Below, piece after piece: positions 26,109 through 35,365 of a stretch of 64,000 bases of DNA (position 1 is its first letter; each line of letters begins with the position of its first letter). The notes beneath the pieces were generated by a model. It did no database searches and was not told the origin of the DNA. It saw nothing but the letters and a program-made list of their open reading frames with translations. A program made the translations under genes and the position numbers. This DNA comes from an uncultured Methanobrevibacter sp. (GTDB lineage Archaea; Methanobacteriota; Methanobacteria; Methanobacteriales; Methanobacteriaceae), in assembly GCF_902764455.1 (NCBI RefSeq), contig NZ_CACWVY010000004.1:32742-96741 (forward strand). The letters are read 5' to 3'.

Positions 26109-26770
26109 TATTCCAATCCCCAGTCGATTTCTAAAATATTATTCTCCTTTAAAAATTCATTAGCTAATTTGAAGTGATTAGAGCCTAAAAATCCTCTCCT
26201 TGCAGAAAAAGGAGACGGATGAGAAGTTATCAAAACCAAATGATTGGGATTAGTAATTAAGTCTTTTTTCTTTTCGGCCTGTTTTCCCCATAACATAAAT
26301 ACAATAGGCTGAGTCTGTTCATTTAAAATTCCGATTACATTATCCGTAAATATCTGCCAGCCACATTTGCTGTGGGAATTTGCATTACCTGCCTCAACAG
26401 TTAAAACTGTATTCAATAAAAAGACACCCTGCTCTGCCCACTTTTCAAGACATCCTGATTCTGGAATAGGATAACCATATTCCTGATTGATTTCCTTAAA
26501 TATATTTTTTAAGGACCTTGGGATGGGTCTTCCCTCAGGGGTTGAAAATGCAAGGCCATGTGCCTGACCCTCTTCATGATAGGGGTCCTGGCCCAGGATA
26601 ACAACTTTTACGTTACTTAATGGTGTGAATTTGAAGGCATTGAACATGTCCTCATAGGGAGGATAAACGGTTTTTGTTGCATATTCTTCTTGAACGAAAT
26701 CCAATATATTCAAAAAATATTGCTTTTTAAATTCATCAGCTAATGCTAAATCCCAGTCATTTCCAATCAT
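26108..26770 (-). CDS. ung: Uracil-DNA glycosylase, family 1
   Basis: A 220-residue enzyme that removes uracil from DNA for base excision repair. GQDPYHEEGQAHGLAFS carries the catalytic Asp62 of family 1, and the His/Ser loop SHPSPFSARRGFLGSNHF is intact. Length and motif order match bacterial Ung. It is the first gene of a pair with DUF2207, with which it shares bases at the stop/start junction. Family 1 enzymes are bacterial and eukaryotic in origin and patchy in archaea, so acquisition by transfer is plausible but not shown here. Confidence 0.95.
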   Translation of the reverse strand: MIGNDWDLALADEFKKQYFLNILDFVQEEYATKTVYPPYEDMFNAFKFTPLSNVKVVILGQDPYHEEGQAHGLAFSTPEGRPIPRSLKNIFKEINQEYGYPIPESGCLEKWAEQGVFLLNTVLTVEAGNANSHSKCGWQIFTDNVIGILNEQTQPIVFMLWGKQAEKKKDLITNPNHLVLITSHPSPFSARRGFLGSNHFKLANEFLKENNILEIDWGLE

Positions 26771-26850
26771 AAAATTAGTATATATTTTAACTATAATAGG
26801 TTTTTCTAAAAATTTTTAATCAATAAATGATAAAAACTATAATGGTAATT

Positions 26851-27942
26851 ATGGAAAAATCTAAAAGAATCTTTTATTTTGACTTTTTAAGAGCGATGGC
26901 AATCATTGGAATCATATTCTGCCATTCCTCAGTATCTTATATCGTCAATGATATGGGAACATTTAATTTTTACACAACTGCTTTTTATGATTGTTTTAGA
27001 GATTTCTGTGTTCCGATATTTGTAATGTTAAGTGGTGCATTGCTTATTGGTAAAAAAGATAGCCTGTTAATATTTTTTAAAAAAAGATTATCCAGAATAT
27101 TGATTCCATTCATATTCTGGGCATTAATATCAATTGCATATTCATTCATATACATCCAACAGTCCATTGATATAGACAATGCAATAGACATATTTTTAGG
27201 TCATGGAGGAACACTTGGAGTGACCTTCTGGTTTGTCTGGATGATTATCATTGTCTATATTGGAATATTTATAATAAATAAAGCAGTTGAATTTGGAAAC
27301 AAGAAATATGACTGCTTTGAAAAGAAATTTATCAGTATTTTAACAGTAATTTCAGTAATATACATAATTCTCTTTCAATTCCAATTTTTCAGCCCTGAAT
27401 ACAACCGTTCACTCTTAAGCTATTACTTATCCTTTCTGGCATATGCAGTAATCGGACATTTCATTGTAAACAGTGATTTTTTAGAATCACACATCCAGAC
27501 AAAATGGCTTGTTATAATATTCTCAATTCTATCAGCATTATCATATACATCATACGTCTGTTATTATGTGGTTCCAACCTCACTTGCCAGCAATTCATTC
27601 AGATATCTGAGTTACTTTACATATGAAATACTAATAATTTCAGTTGCTATTTTCCTAACGGTCAAATTCATCTCAAATACTCATTCCTTTAAAAAACTTG
27701 AAGCCGGAAAAATCGGTGGGATTATTAATGCAATTAGCAAATACAGTTTTGGAATTTATCTCTGCCATTATCTTGTGCTGTATATATTAAAAATGAATAT
27801 GATACAGTATATTGATTTTCCGCATCAGAACTCAATAATTTGGATTCCTATATTTGTAGTGATTACATTAATGATTTCCTTTGCAATATTGTGGCTTTTA
27901 AATAATGTACCTTATCTAAAAAAAGTAAGTGGTGTCTCCTGA
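26851..27942 (+). CDS. Acyltransferase family 3 membrane protein
   Basis: About 363 residues with ten or so membrane spans. It begins KRIFYFDFLRAMAIIGIIFC, the family signature with the R-x10-H pair (FCHSS follows), and continues with GTLGVTFWFVWMIIIVYIG and the closing helices YSFGIYLCHYLVLYIL. Members transfer acetyl or other acyl groups to sugars or lipids at the membrane. In-frame ATGs at 26827 and 26842 also exist; I prefer 26851 because family members start close to the K-R-x-F-Y-F-D motif. It stands alone, divergent from ung. Confidence 0.88.
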   Translation: MEKSKRIFYFDFLRAMAIIGIIFCHSSVSYIVNDMGTFNFYTTAFYDCFRDFCVPIFVMLSGALLIGKKDSLLIFFKKRLSRILIPFIFWALISIAYSFIYIQQSIDIDNAIDIFLGHGGTLGVTFWFVWMIIIVYIGIFIINKAVEFGNKKYDCFEKKFISILTVISVIYIILFQFQFFSPEYNRSLLSYYLSFLAYAVIGHFIVNSDFLESHIQTKWLVIIFSILSALSYTSYVCYYVVPTSLASNSFRYLSYFTYEILIISVAIFLTVKFISNTHSFKKLEAGKIGGIINAISKYSFGIYLCHYLVLYILKMNMIQYIDFPHQNSIIWIPIFVVITLMISFAILWLLNNVPYLKKVSGVS

Positions 27943-27953
27943 ATAAATTATAT

Positions 27954-28658
27954 TCAAGAGACAATATTGTTTATGAAATTAATTATTTCTTTTGCTGTTT
28001 GGTTTTGTTGTGATTCAGCGGAAATAGTGGCTTCCTTATCTCCTGTCTGGTGTCCGTAATATGCAAATTGACCATGATTTCCACCGTTAATGATAACTTC
28101 AGTAAAATTATTTTTTATTAAATCCTTTGATTTATTGAATTTTTCCATATTAAGTATACCGTCATTTGATCCATGAATAGACAAGCATGGCTTATATATC
28201 TCATCCATAGGATAAGCTGCTAAAAATATTAATCCGTCAGTTTTATTTGTAGAATTCTCATAAGATGAAGCCATTGCACCCCCAAGAGAATGACCAGATA
28301 TAAAATAATTTGAATAATTCGTATTGCTTATAATTGTCTCAGCACTATCTGGAGCTAAAAATGCAAAATTTAACGGCATTTGAACTAAAAAACAATCATA
28401 TCCTTCATTGGCTAATTTACTAAATAAAGGCAAATAAGCAAGATGATCTATCTTAGCTCCAGGATAAAAAATAATGGCAGTATCATTTCCCTTGCCGTCA
28501 AGCAACACTCCATTGGTAGTGTTTTTTACACTAACATTTTCACTGCCCTCTAGATATTTGGTTGCTTCGCTTTGAGCCGGATGATAATGCAGTAAATATA
28601 TAATCGATACTGCAAGGAATACAATAATTATTATTGTTATTAATCTTTTTTTATTCAT
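27954..28658 (-). CDS. Membrane-anchored alpha/beta hydrolase
   Basis: The ATG at 28658 behind GTGATTTT gives 234 residues; an N-terminal helix (KKRLITIIIIVFLAVSIIYL) anchors it with the domain outside. The catalytic triad is visible: nucleophile Ser in FISGHSLGGAMASS, Asp in SIHGSNDGIL, and His in NGGNHGQFAYYG. IIFYPGAKIDHLAYLPLFSKL gives the oxyanion hole. The family (Abhydrolase_5 type) acts on unknown esters or amides. It is the last gene of the TelA operon, separated by seven bases from the gene before it. Confidence 0.85.
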   Translation of the reverse strand: MNKKRLITIIIIVFLAVSIIYLLHYHPAQSEATKYLEGSENVSVKNTTNGVLLDGKGNDTAIIFYPGAKIDHLAYLPLFSKLANEGYDCFLVQMPLNFAFLAPDSAETIISNTNYSNYFISGHSLGGAMASSYENSTNKTDGLIFLAAYPMDEIYKPCLSIHGSNDGILNMEKFNKSKDLIKNNFTEVIINGGNHGQFAYYGHQTGDKEATISAESQQNQTAKEIINFINNIVS

Positions 28659-28665
28659 AAAATCA

Positions 28666-29106
28666 CTACAACGCAATAATTACAAAAATTATGAATATTA
28701 TCAATATGCATAAACAGCATGCAATTCCGCTGTTTGAATCCTTAGTATTTTTAACATCTTTTGTACTGTTAAGGGATGTTGCCTGAATTGTATATTTTTC
28801 TTCATTATCATATATATCATATAACTTAACTGCAACCCAAACAGACCTTATTACACTTACAAATAACAGTATAAGTGCAAATAAGATTATCAGAGATGAA
28901 GGATGGGATATGCCCGGTTGAGGACCTCCGAATATTGAGAAATATATTAAATAAATAAACCATGGCAGTTCATACATAACGCCTTCCATAATCCAATTTC
29001 GGTTACTGTACTTAACGCCTATGTAAATGAATCCGAATCCATTTAAAAACATTATAAATGAAAGGATTACCCACCATGATTTTTTAATCTTATCAAATGC
29101 ATTCAT
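28666..29106 (-). CDS. Four-span membrane protein of unknown function (TelA operon)
   Basis: A 146-residue hydrophobic protein: spans at about 12-30, 45-60, 70-92 and a C-terminal one at 127-145 (CCLCILIIFIIFVIIAL). Between the third and fourth span lies a polar loop (YDIYDNEEKYTIQATSLNST). No family recognised. It starts three bases after the telA stop and is followed closely by the hydrolase, so it belongs to the five-gene operon at 27954-31767. Confidence 0.7.
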   Translation of the reverse strand: MNAFDKIKKSWWVILSFIMFLNGFGFIYIGVKYSNRNWIMEGVMYELPWFIYLIYFSIFGGPQPGISHPSSLIILFALILLFVSVIRSVWVAVKLYDIYDNEEKYTIQATSLNSTKDVKNTKDSNSGIACCLCILIIFIIFVIIAL

Positions 29107-29108
29107 TT

Positions 29109-30251
29109 TTATTCAATCATACTTCTATTGTTGGTTTCTAATTTATCAACAACTTTCTGACCGTCATCTGCCATATCACTGAACAAGTCAATTGTCTCTT
29201 TCATTTTAGGAAGTGCCTGTTCCTTATATGTGCTTACATCCTCAATAGCTTGAAGCGCTTCTGAAAATGATGCCTTAAGGACTTCCGGAGATATCATTGT
29301 CTCTGCACTGTGCTTTTGGATTTCGCTTCCCTGTTCCTTAAGCATATGTGAAGTGGTTTCGATGATGTTTTCAGTGGTTGCATTTAAAATATTAATCTTA
29401 TCCAGTACAATCTTTTGGTCATATAATGCGCTTGCAACCATTACCGCTGTTCTTAATGCTGATACAGTCACGTTCTTAGCACGATATACTCCACGAATTA
29501 GTTCTTTGTTGTTTCTTCTGATAACATTAAGTGAAATAATTCCTTGCTGGTTTACAACAATCATCTGCTGCATGTCCATGATTCTCTGTCTTAAAGGGAA
29601 CAGTATCTCTTCACGAACAAAAGCGATTTTATCATCTGAAACACCGTTTATTTCAGCTTGCTGAATTTGTGCTTCAATTGATGCGTCCATCTGTTTACCT
29701 AGTTCTATGTCTGCCATCAATTTATTGGTTACTTCCCTCAAGTAGGTTTCCTCATTTAAAAGTGTGGTATTGTCATTCTGCAATACTTTACTGCTGTGAT
29801 CCAGTGATTCGATGATGTTTGAAATGGCAACTTCAGCCTTTTCATATTTCTCAAAGTACTTCTTGACAGGATTCAATAAGCTCCCAAGCATTCCCTTTTT
29901 GGCGAAATCCACTTTGCTTGGATCCAAATCTTTCATTTGTTTATCCAATTCAGATAGCTTTTCACCAATATTTTCCGCATCTTTACCTCCTTTTGATAAA
30001 TCAACAAATCTTGTTGCAAGCATTTCATTTCTGCTTGCGGATTTGGACATGTCTGTTAATCCGAAGGAGTCTAAAGGTTTTAAAATATTATCTCTTTCCT
30101 GAGGATTGTTAAAATCAGTGTCAAATATTGCAACAGCATTACTGTCTGCCTGATTTTTTAAATTGGAGTTTTCCAATTTTTTTTCTTCCTCTTTAAGGGT
30201 GGTTTCAACATCATTTTTAATTTCATCTATATCCAATGAAAATTCAGCCAT
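29109..30251 (-). CDS. TelA family toxic anion resistance protein
   Basis: Starting at the ATG at 30251 behind AAAGGTGAT the protein has 380 residues; the GTG nine bases upstream lies in that site. It is all-helical with long coiled segments and matches TelA/YaaN: TDMSKSASRNEMLATRFVDL, GSLLNPVKKYFEKYEKAE, LNEETYLREVTNKLMADIEL and AVMVASALYDQKIVLDKI. Relatives in Firmicutes are linked with tellurite and other stress resistance, often beside an XpaC-like protein. Here it follows a zinc-ribbon membrane protein and a helical membrane protein. It is cytoplasmic; the mechanism is unknown. Confidence 0.9.
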   Translation of the reverse strand: MAEFSLDIDEIKNDVETTLKEEEKKLENSNLKNQADSNAVAIFDTDFNNPQERDNILKPLDSFGLTDMSKSASRNEMLATRFVDLSKGGKDAENIGEKLSELDKQMKDLDPSKVDFAKKGMLGSLLNPVKKYFEKYEKAEVAISNIIESLDHSSKVLQNDNTTLLNEETYLREVTNKLMADIELGKQMDASIEAQIQQAEINGVSDDKIAFVREEILFPLRQRIMDMQQMIVVNQQGIISLNVIRRNNKELIRGVYRAKNVTVSALRTAVMVASALYDQKIVLDKINILNATTENIIETTSHMLKEQGSEIQKHSAETMISPEVLKASFSEALQAIEDVSTYKEQALPKMKETIDLFSDMADDGQKVVDKLETNNRSMIE

Positions 30252-30262
30252 TTCTATCACCT

Positions 30263-30853
30263 TTAATTTAAATAATCTATACCGTTTTTATCAATTTTTG
30301 AAGTAAAATTATCAATAACTTTTCCATCTTTTATTATTTCAACATTTACATGATCAGGATTTGGTTTTTTATATGTTGTGTAATGTGCAAAACTCAAAGC
30401 ATAATCAGAATCATAATAAACATTAGACAGGGTTTCCGTTTCATGACCTATCTCTGTGCCATTTTCATCCATATAAGTTGTTTTAATATTATATCCCTTT
30501 AAATCTGAAGGAACTTTGTTAAATATCGCCTCAGTATATAATGTATAGCTTTTTTTGCCTGAATTACTATCCCATCCGTTGACATCAGTTATTGTCAGGT
30601 CAACTTCATGTTTGGGTGCATTGTCAGTTGCCGTGTCATTATGACTTCCAAGACCCATGGAAATAAATACTCCGGCTCCAACTATTATAACAATAGCAAT
30701 TAATACTAAAAATATTTTTCCATCTGAGAAAAATCCCCCACCACTTTTTATACTTCTTGAAGGCTGACTGTCAAAAAAATCATAGCCGCAATTCGCACAA
30801 AAATGCGCTTCCTCAGGAACAAATTCTCCGCATTCAGGACATTTTTTTGTCAT
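30263..30853 (-). CDS. Zinc-ribbon single-span membrane protein (TelA operon)
   Basis: A 196-residue protein behind GAGTGAT. The N-terminal zinc ribbon has CPECG (residues 5-9) and CANCGYDFF (19-27); one membrane span follows at about 48-68 (IFLVLIAIVIIVGAGVFISM), then an extracytoplasmic domain with EVDLTITDVNGWDSNSGKKS and YDSDYALSFAHYTTYKKPNP, which reads as a small beta-sandwich. No catalytic motif. Placed between the helical membrane protein and TelA with gaps of 5 and 11 bases. Confidence 0.75.
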   Translation of the reverse strand: MTKKCPECGEFVPEEAHFCANCGYDFFDSQPSRSIKSGGGFFSDGKIFLVLIAIVIIVGAGVFISMGLGSHNDTATDNAPKHEVDLTITDVNGWDSNSGKKSYTLYTEAIFNKVPSDLKGYNIKTTYMDENGTEIGHETETLSNVYYDSDYALSFAHYTTYKKPNPDHVNVEIIKDGKVIDNFTSKIDKNGIDYLN

Positions 30854-30858
30854 TTAAA

Positions 30859-31767
30859 TCACTCTTTATAATCTTTAACAGAACCTATCAAGTTCTCCAT
30901 ATCATCAAGTAAAACATGTACTTCGTCTTGTGAGTCTGAATCCGAACTGATATTAATTACCAGTTCATTTGTCAAATCTTCAATCTGATCTATAATCCTT
31001 TTCATCGCATCTATCTTGTTTTCAATTTCTAATCTAATTCTTGGAGTGTCTTCAGCAGCAAGATTAATTATATCAGATGCTTTATCTGCCTGAGCGTAAA
31101 ACAGCTTGTTGCATTTATCAATCATGTTCATGAATTTGTCGTATGTGATTTGAGGAGGTGCAAACCTCTTTTCTATCAACTGTCTTACAACATCCTCTTT
31201 GACTTCAAAAATCACTTTAAGATTGTTTATCTCATTTTGATATTCCTTAAGGGATTCGATATTGGATGCATCACTAGCTTCCACATTAACATTATCCACA
31301 TTAATTTTAGGAGAGTCTTTTGTTTTTGATATCCTTTTTGGATTGTAATATGTTTTAAGACGCAGTACCCTATATGCATAAAGCAATGGAAGTATAAAAA
31401 GAACCAGAAGGATAAAAGCAAAAATAAAATTTCTTGCGAAAATTACCGAAATTGAAATGCAAATCAAAATTACATAATATATTCCTAAAAGCCACGGAAG
31501 AGACTCATGAATAAGAAGCATGTCATCCATATCCCCCATGCCCCTGTTCAATCTAATCTGTGATGCTGCCTTTGAATCCGGTGCATACTGCATTATTTCA
31601 TCATCATTTAATATGCCTTCCCTAGGCTCGATGATGTATTTTATTTCAGACAAGGTTTCAACGCAGCTTATCAGTTTTCCTTCACAGTCATAGGCTTTGG
31701 AATTCTTAAAAGTCAATGGGGTTGTTAACCTTTTAATTTCTTGCGCCTTGGTAATTTTACTAGTCAT
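30859..31767 (-). CDS. Helical membrane protein, possibly XpaC-like (TelA operon, first gene)
   Basis: A 302-residue protein behind GGGGGAT. Residues 1-90 are polar; two membrane spans follow (about 90-140, VILICISISVIFARNFIFAF and the next); the C-terminal 150 residues are helical and charged with ENKIDAMKRIIDQIEDLTNE. Bacterial TelA is often paired with XpaC, which also has two spans and a helical cytoplasmic part, so this may be its counterpart, but the sequence match is only general. It is the first gene of the operon, co-directional with the four downstream. Confidence 0.6.
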   Translation of the reverse strand: MTSKITKAQEIKRLTTPLTFKNSKAYDCEGKLISCVETLSEIKYIIEPREGILNDDEIMQYAPDSKAASQIRLNRGMGDMDDMLLIHESLPWLLGIYYVILICISISVIFARNFIFAFILLVLFILPLLYAYRVLRLKTYYNPKRISKTKDSPKINVDNVNVEASDASNIESLKEYQNEINNLKVIFEVKEDVVRQLIEKRFAPPQITYDKFMNMIDKCNKLFYAQADKASDIINLAAEDTPRIRLEIENKIDAMKRIIDQIEDLTNELVINISSDSDSQDEVHVLLDDMENLIGSVKDYKE

Positions 31768-31831
31768 GAATTATCCCCCAATGATTATATTATTATATTA
31801 GCACTTTTTAAATGTTATGTATATATTGTTA

Positions 31832-32275
31832 TTAATCATCAAATTCCTTTTCAAGTAAAATTGTTACAGGCCCATTGTTGAGCAAATCAACTTTCATATA
31901 TGCTCCAAAAACGCCTGTTTGGACTTCAACATATTCACCGCATTTTTCAACAAAGTAATCAAACAGCTCTGTTGCTACATCAGGAGCCAGTGCCCTGTGA
32001 AATGAAGGCCTGTACTTTTTAACTTTACCATATAGAGTAAATTGCGGAACCAGCAATAGCTTGCCGTTAATGTCTAAAAGAGATTTGTTCATCCGACCGT
32101 CTTCATCCGGAAATACTCTTAATTTAGCCACTTTTCTTGCAAGATAGTCTGCTTCCTTTTGCGTATCATTTTCTCCAAAACCAACAAGAACCATCAGTCC
32201 CTCATCGATTTTACCGGTAATTTCACCTTCAACTTCCACACTTGCGTGTGTTACTCTTTGAACAACCAATTTCAT
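31832..32275 (-). CDS. dtd: D-aminoacyl-tRNA deacylase, DTD1 type (variant motif)
   Basis: A 147-residue protein that matches bacterial and eukaryotic DTD from end to end: KLVVQRVTHASVEVEGE, LVGFGENDTQKEADYLARKV, LRVFPDEDGRMNKSLLDING and RPSFHRALAPD. It should hydrolyse D-amino acids or glycine from mis-charged tRNA. The usual SQxTL motif reads Pro77-Gln78-Phe79-Thr80-Leu81, and the second motif is NNGPVT (Gly135-Pro136), preceded by GAYM in place of GADM. The ATG/TGA overlap with the SstT gene (four bases) shows co-transcription. Many archaea use the unrelated DTD2, so this gene may have been acquired. Confidence 0.9.
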   Translation of the reverse strand: MKLVVQRVTHASVEVEGEITGKIDEGLMVLVGFGENDTQKEADYLARKVAKLRVFPDEDGRMNKSLLDINGKLLLVPQFTLYGKVKKYRPSFHRALAPDVATELFDYFVEKCGEYVEVQTGVFGAYMKVDLLNNGPVTILLEKEFDD

Positions 32276-33516
32276 TTTGCAAATTCTCCTAAATAATTTA
32301 CAGGTTCTCCTCTTTTAGCCCGGTCATAATATTCCGCAGTTGCAGAAAATAGAGCATCTCCTGCAGAGTTAAGGGCTGTTTCACATGAATCCTGGATAAC
32401 CCCAATGATAAATCCGACAGCTACCGCCTGCATGGACACATCTGCACCGATTCCAAATAATGAACAAGCCATCGGAACAAGAAGAAGTGATCCTCCAGCC
32501 ACACCTGATGCACCGCATGCCCCCAATGTGGAGATAAGACATAATGCAAGAGCAACAGGAATAGGAACAGTTATTCCCATAGTATGGCATACTGCAAGTG
32601 TCATTACTGTAATTGTTACTGCTGCTCCTTCCGTGTTGATTGTAGAACCCAATGGAATACTTATTGAGTAGAAATCCTTGTCAAGACCTAAACGTTCACA
32701 TAACTGCATATTAATTGGAATGTTTGCAGCTGAACTTCTTGAGAAAAATGCTGTTATACCACTTTCCTTAAGACATGTAAAGACTAATGGATATGGATTT
32801 CTGCGGGTAAGAATAGCTGATAACACAGGATCGGTTACAAAAGCAACAACTGCAATGCATCCCACAATCAATAATATTAGCTGACCGTATTGTGTGAATA
32901 TCCCTAATCCGCTTTCAGAAACTGAAGTGAACACCAGACCCATAATACCTATCGGCGCAAACTGGATAATTCCACGCACTATTTTAGTAACTGCTTCTGA
33001 ACATTCAACCAAAACTGTTTTAGTGGTATCGCTTTCAACAGATTTAAGTGCAATACCAAAAACTATAGACCAGAACAGTATTCCCAGATACTGGCCTTCA
33101 GCCAAGAGGTGTATAGGGTTGGAAAATACTTCCAAAATCATATTGGACATGACTTCCCCGAGACCTCCCGGGGCAGCAGCTGTGCTTGCACCTGAAAGAT
33201 GTATGGTAACAGGAAATAAATAACTGCCAAGGACAGCCACTACAGCAGCAAGAAATGTGCTGAATAAATAAAGTATTATGACCGTTTTAAATCTTGATGC
33301 AATACCACTTTTGGCTTTTGAAATAGCAGAAGCTACCAAAACAAAAACTAAAAGTGGAGCTATAGCTTTAAGAGCACTTACAAATAGTTTTCCGGGAAAT
33401 CCTATAAAATTCCATTGAGGAACCAGAACTCCTAAAATCGCCCCGATGACCAATCCTATAATAATCTTTAAAATAAGACTTGACTCAGTCCATTTCTTAA
33501 TAAAATTATTAATCAT
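32272..33516 (-). CDS. sstT: Serine/threonine:sodium symporter SstT (DAACS family)
   Basis: About 414 residues with eight spans plus re-entrant loops. Family motifs seen: SSLILKIIIGLVIGAILGVL at the start, SALKAIAPLLVFVLVASAIS, FFSRSSAANIPINMQLCERL (the serine-rich hairpin) and STINTEGAAVTITVMTLAVC (substrate and sodium site). Length and order match SstT. The start may be the ATG at 33516 or 33525. It imports L-serine and L-threonine with Na+. It lies directly ahead of dtd, which overlaps its end. Confidence 0.92.
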   Translation of the reverse strand: MINNFIKKWTESSLILKIIIGLVIGAILGVLVPQWNFIGFPGKLFVSALKAIAPLLVFVLVASAISKAKSGIASRFKTVIILYLFSTFLAAVVAVLGSYLFPVTIHLSGASTAAAPGGLGEVMSNMILEVFSNPIHLLAEGQYLGILFWSIVFGIALKSVESDTTKTVLVECSEAVTKIVRGIIQFAPIGIMGLVFTSVSESGLGIFTQYGQLILLIVGCIAVVAFVTDPVLSAILTRRNPYPLVFTCLKESGITAFFSRSSAANIPINMQLCERLGLDKDFYSISIPLGSTINTEGAAVTITVMTLAVCHTMGITVPIPVALALCLISTLGACGASGVAGGSLLLVPMACSLFGIGADVSMQAVAVGFIIGVIQDSCETALNSAGDALFSATAEYYDRAKRGEPVNYLGEFAK

Positions 33517-33552
33517 CAATATCATCTACAAAATACAATTTCAGATATGTCA

Positions 33553-34503
33553 TTACTCATTCAGAGATTTTAATACTTCATCAGTAGTTTCCTTTATTAC
33601 ATTAGCAGCAATTCTGAATTCATGCTCTTCAAAATCATTCATATGAATCGGAACAATCATGGCGATACCGTTTTTAGAAAGTACTGCCGGAACACCAATT
33701 GACACATCATAAATATCTCCAATTTCACCTTCCAGGTAATTTGAAACTGTCAGAATTTTATGTGAATCTGTAATTATTGTAGATATTAAATTTGAAATAG
33801 CGAATGCAGGACCATATTCTGTTGCACCTTTTTTAGATATTATAGTGTTACCTGCTTTTTTAAGTCTCTTAACAAGTCTTGGAACTTCCATATCAACAGA
33901 TTTGGCGAAATACTTTAGTGGAATACCACCAATAGTAGTTGAACTTAAAAGAGGAACCATGTGATCCCCATGCTCGCCTATAACACGTGTATGTACTTCA
34001 GAACTGTTAATGTTGATATGTTTTGAGAAATATGCTTTCAACCTTAGAGAATCCAAGTGATTTCCAATTCCTATTACTCTGGATTTCGGAAATCCTGATG
34101 ATTTATATGCAACAGTAGTCATTACATCAACAGGATTTGTTGCAATCAAAATTATTGAATCAGGAGCATGAACAGCAATCTGTTTTGCATATTCATCTAC
34201 AATTTTAGCATTAGGAATTGCCAAATCACGCCTGTTCATTCCTTCCTCTCGGGGAATTCCTGCAGTAATCAGCACAATAGCTGAATTTTTTAAATCTTCA
34301 TAATCTGAAGAAGGAGTCAGCCTACAGTCAATATCTTCTGCAGCCAGTGCATCATACATATCAAATGTTTCACCTCGTGCCTTTTCGACACTTTGCTCAC
34401 GAGCAAAAAATACAATTTCATCTACTGTATCTGCTCTTGCAAGGGTAAATGCAACATTCTTACCTATTACTCCAGTTGCTCCCATAATACTTACTTTAAC
34501 CAT
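33553..34503 (-). CDS. mdh: Malate dehydrogenase (archaeal MDH/LDH-type)
   Basis: A 316-residue enzyme starting VKVSIMGATGVIGKNVAFTL (a GxxGxxG nucleotide fold). The active-site Arg and His lie in IPREEGMNRRDLAIPNAKIV and VIGEHGDHMVPLLSS, and ATNPVDVMTTVAYKSSGF is the family's proline loop. It fits the methanogen malate dehydrogenases of the L-lactate/malate superfamily that oxidise malate with NAD(P). The ATG at 34503 is preferred over an upstream start that would add 15 odd residues. It is monocistronic, with a TATA-like region ahead of it. Confidence 0.9.
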   Translation of the reverse strand: MVKVSIMGATGVIGKNVAFTLARADTVDEIVFFAREQSVEKARGETFDMYDALAAEDIDCRLTPSSDYEDLKNSAIVLITAGIPREEGMNRRDLAIPNAKIVDEYAKQIAVHAPDSIILIATNPVDVMTTVAYKSSGFPKSRVIGIGNHLDSLRLKAYFSKHININSSEVHTRVIGEHGDHMVPLLSSTTIGGIPLKYFAKSVDMEVPRLVKRLKKAGNTIISKKGATEYGPAFAISNLISTIITDSHKILTVSNYLEGEIGDIYDVSIGVPAVLSKNGIAMIVPIHMNDFEEHEFRIAANVIKETTDEVLKSLNE

Positions 34504-34584
34504 AATAATATATTGTGTCTTTTTATAAAAATAACTTACTAAAAACAATACTTTAAATTATTAGAACAAATTTAATATAATTTA

Positions 34585-35247
34585 ATGGATGATATTATGC
34601 AAGATGATGAATTGAAAATGGAAAGCAAATGTTATGACGCTAATGAATACGGGTACCTATACGGACTCAACAAAAGAATTCCAGATGAAGAATTTGAAAA
34701 AGTAAAACCCTATTTCAGACAATTCAAAAGGATGGATTTTGTAGAAGGCAACGTCCAGGTAACCGGAAGACCTGAAGGATGGAGGTGCCTTGAAAAGGAT
34801 GTTTCCAAGGTAGAAGAAATACTTGGAATTACAAATACCCTTGAAAAAAGGCAAAACAAAGTAAAGGAAGCTTTTGCAGATCCAATTAAAAAGTCAAATC
34901 TTATTGACCAGTCATATGAATGGCTGAAAATGCTTTTTGAAAAGGGAGGAACAAGACCAGAACAGGACCTTTCAAGACTTGCTGTTCACTCAACCAAAAT
35001 GTATGACCCCAATGACAGTTTTAAAAATGGTTTTATAAAGGGAGAAGGAGAACTCTTCATATACACACCTCACGGAATGTGGTATATCATTAACAACAGC
35101 GGAGAATTTTCAGATTTGAGTTTGAATAATGTTAAAATTCCAAACGGAGGAGCAGTAGGTCACAGGTTAATGTATGATGATTTGATTGACAGGCTGATTA
35201 GAATATACACTGAAGAAAATGAGTACAGCGGTGAAAAATTATATTGA
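34585..35247 (+). CDS. Hypothetical protein
   Basis: A 220-residue soluble protein I do not recognise. It is acidic at the start (DDIMQDDELKMESKCYDANE), then contains LYGLNKRIPDEEFEKVKPYF, RPEGWRCLEKDVSKVEEILG and a C-terminal half with GEGELFIYTPHGMWYIINNS and NGGAVGHRLMYDDLIDRLIR. Codon use looks ordinary for the window. A second ATG at 34597 lies behind GGATGAT and might be the start. It is divergent from mdh with a TATA-like sequence just before it. Confidence 0.7.
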   Translation: MDDIMQDDELKMESKCYDANEYGYLYGLNKRIPDEEFEKVKPYFRQFKRMDFVEGNVQVTGRPEGWRCLEKDVSKVEEILGITNTLEKRQNKVKEAFADPIKKSNLIDQSYEWLKMLFEKGGTRPEQDLSRLAVHSTKMYDPNDSFKNGFIKGEGELFIYTPHGMWYIINNSGEFSDLSLNNVKIPNGGAVGHRLMYDDLIDRLIRIYTEENEYSGEKLY

Positions 35248-35365
35248 TTTCTAAAATGCCTCATATTAGATATTATACAACTCAACAAAAAACTCATCAA
35301 TATTAAGTATTATATTAGATGAAAATCAAACATTATGTTAGATTATTATAAGGTGGTTTAATTAT

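Noticed and set aside
32405..33223. Several plus-strand frames of 68-109 residues
   Set aside because: They are antisense shadows of the SstT gene.
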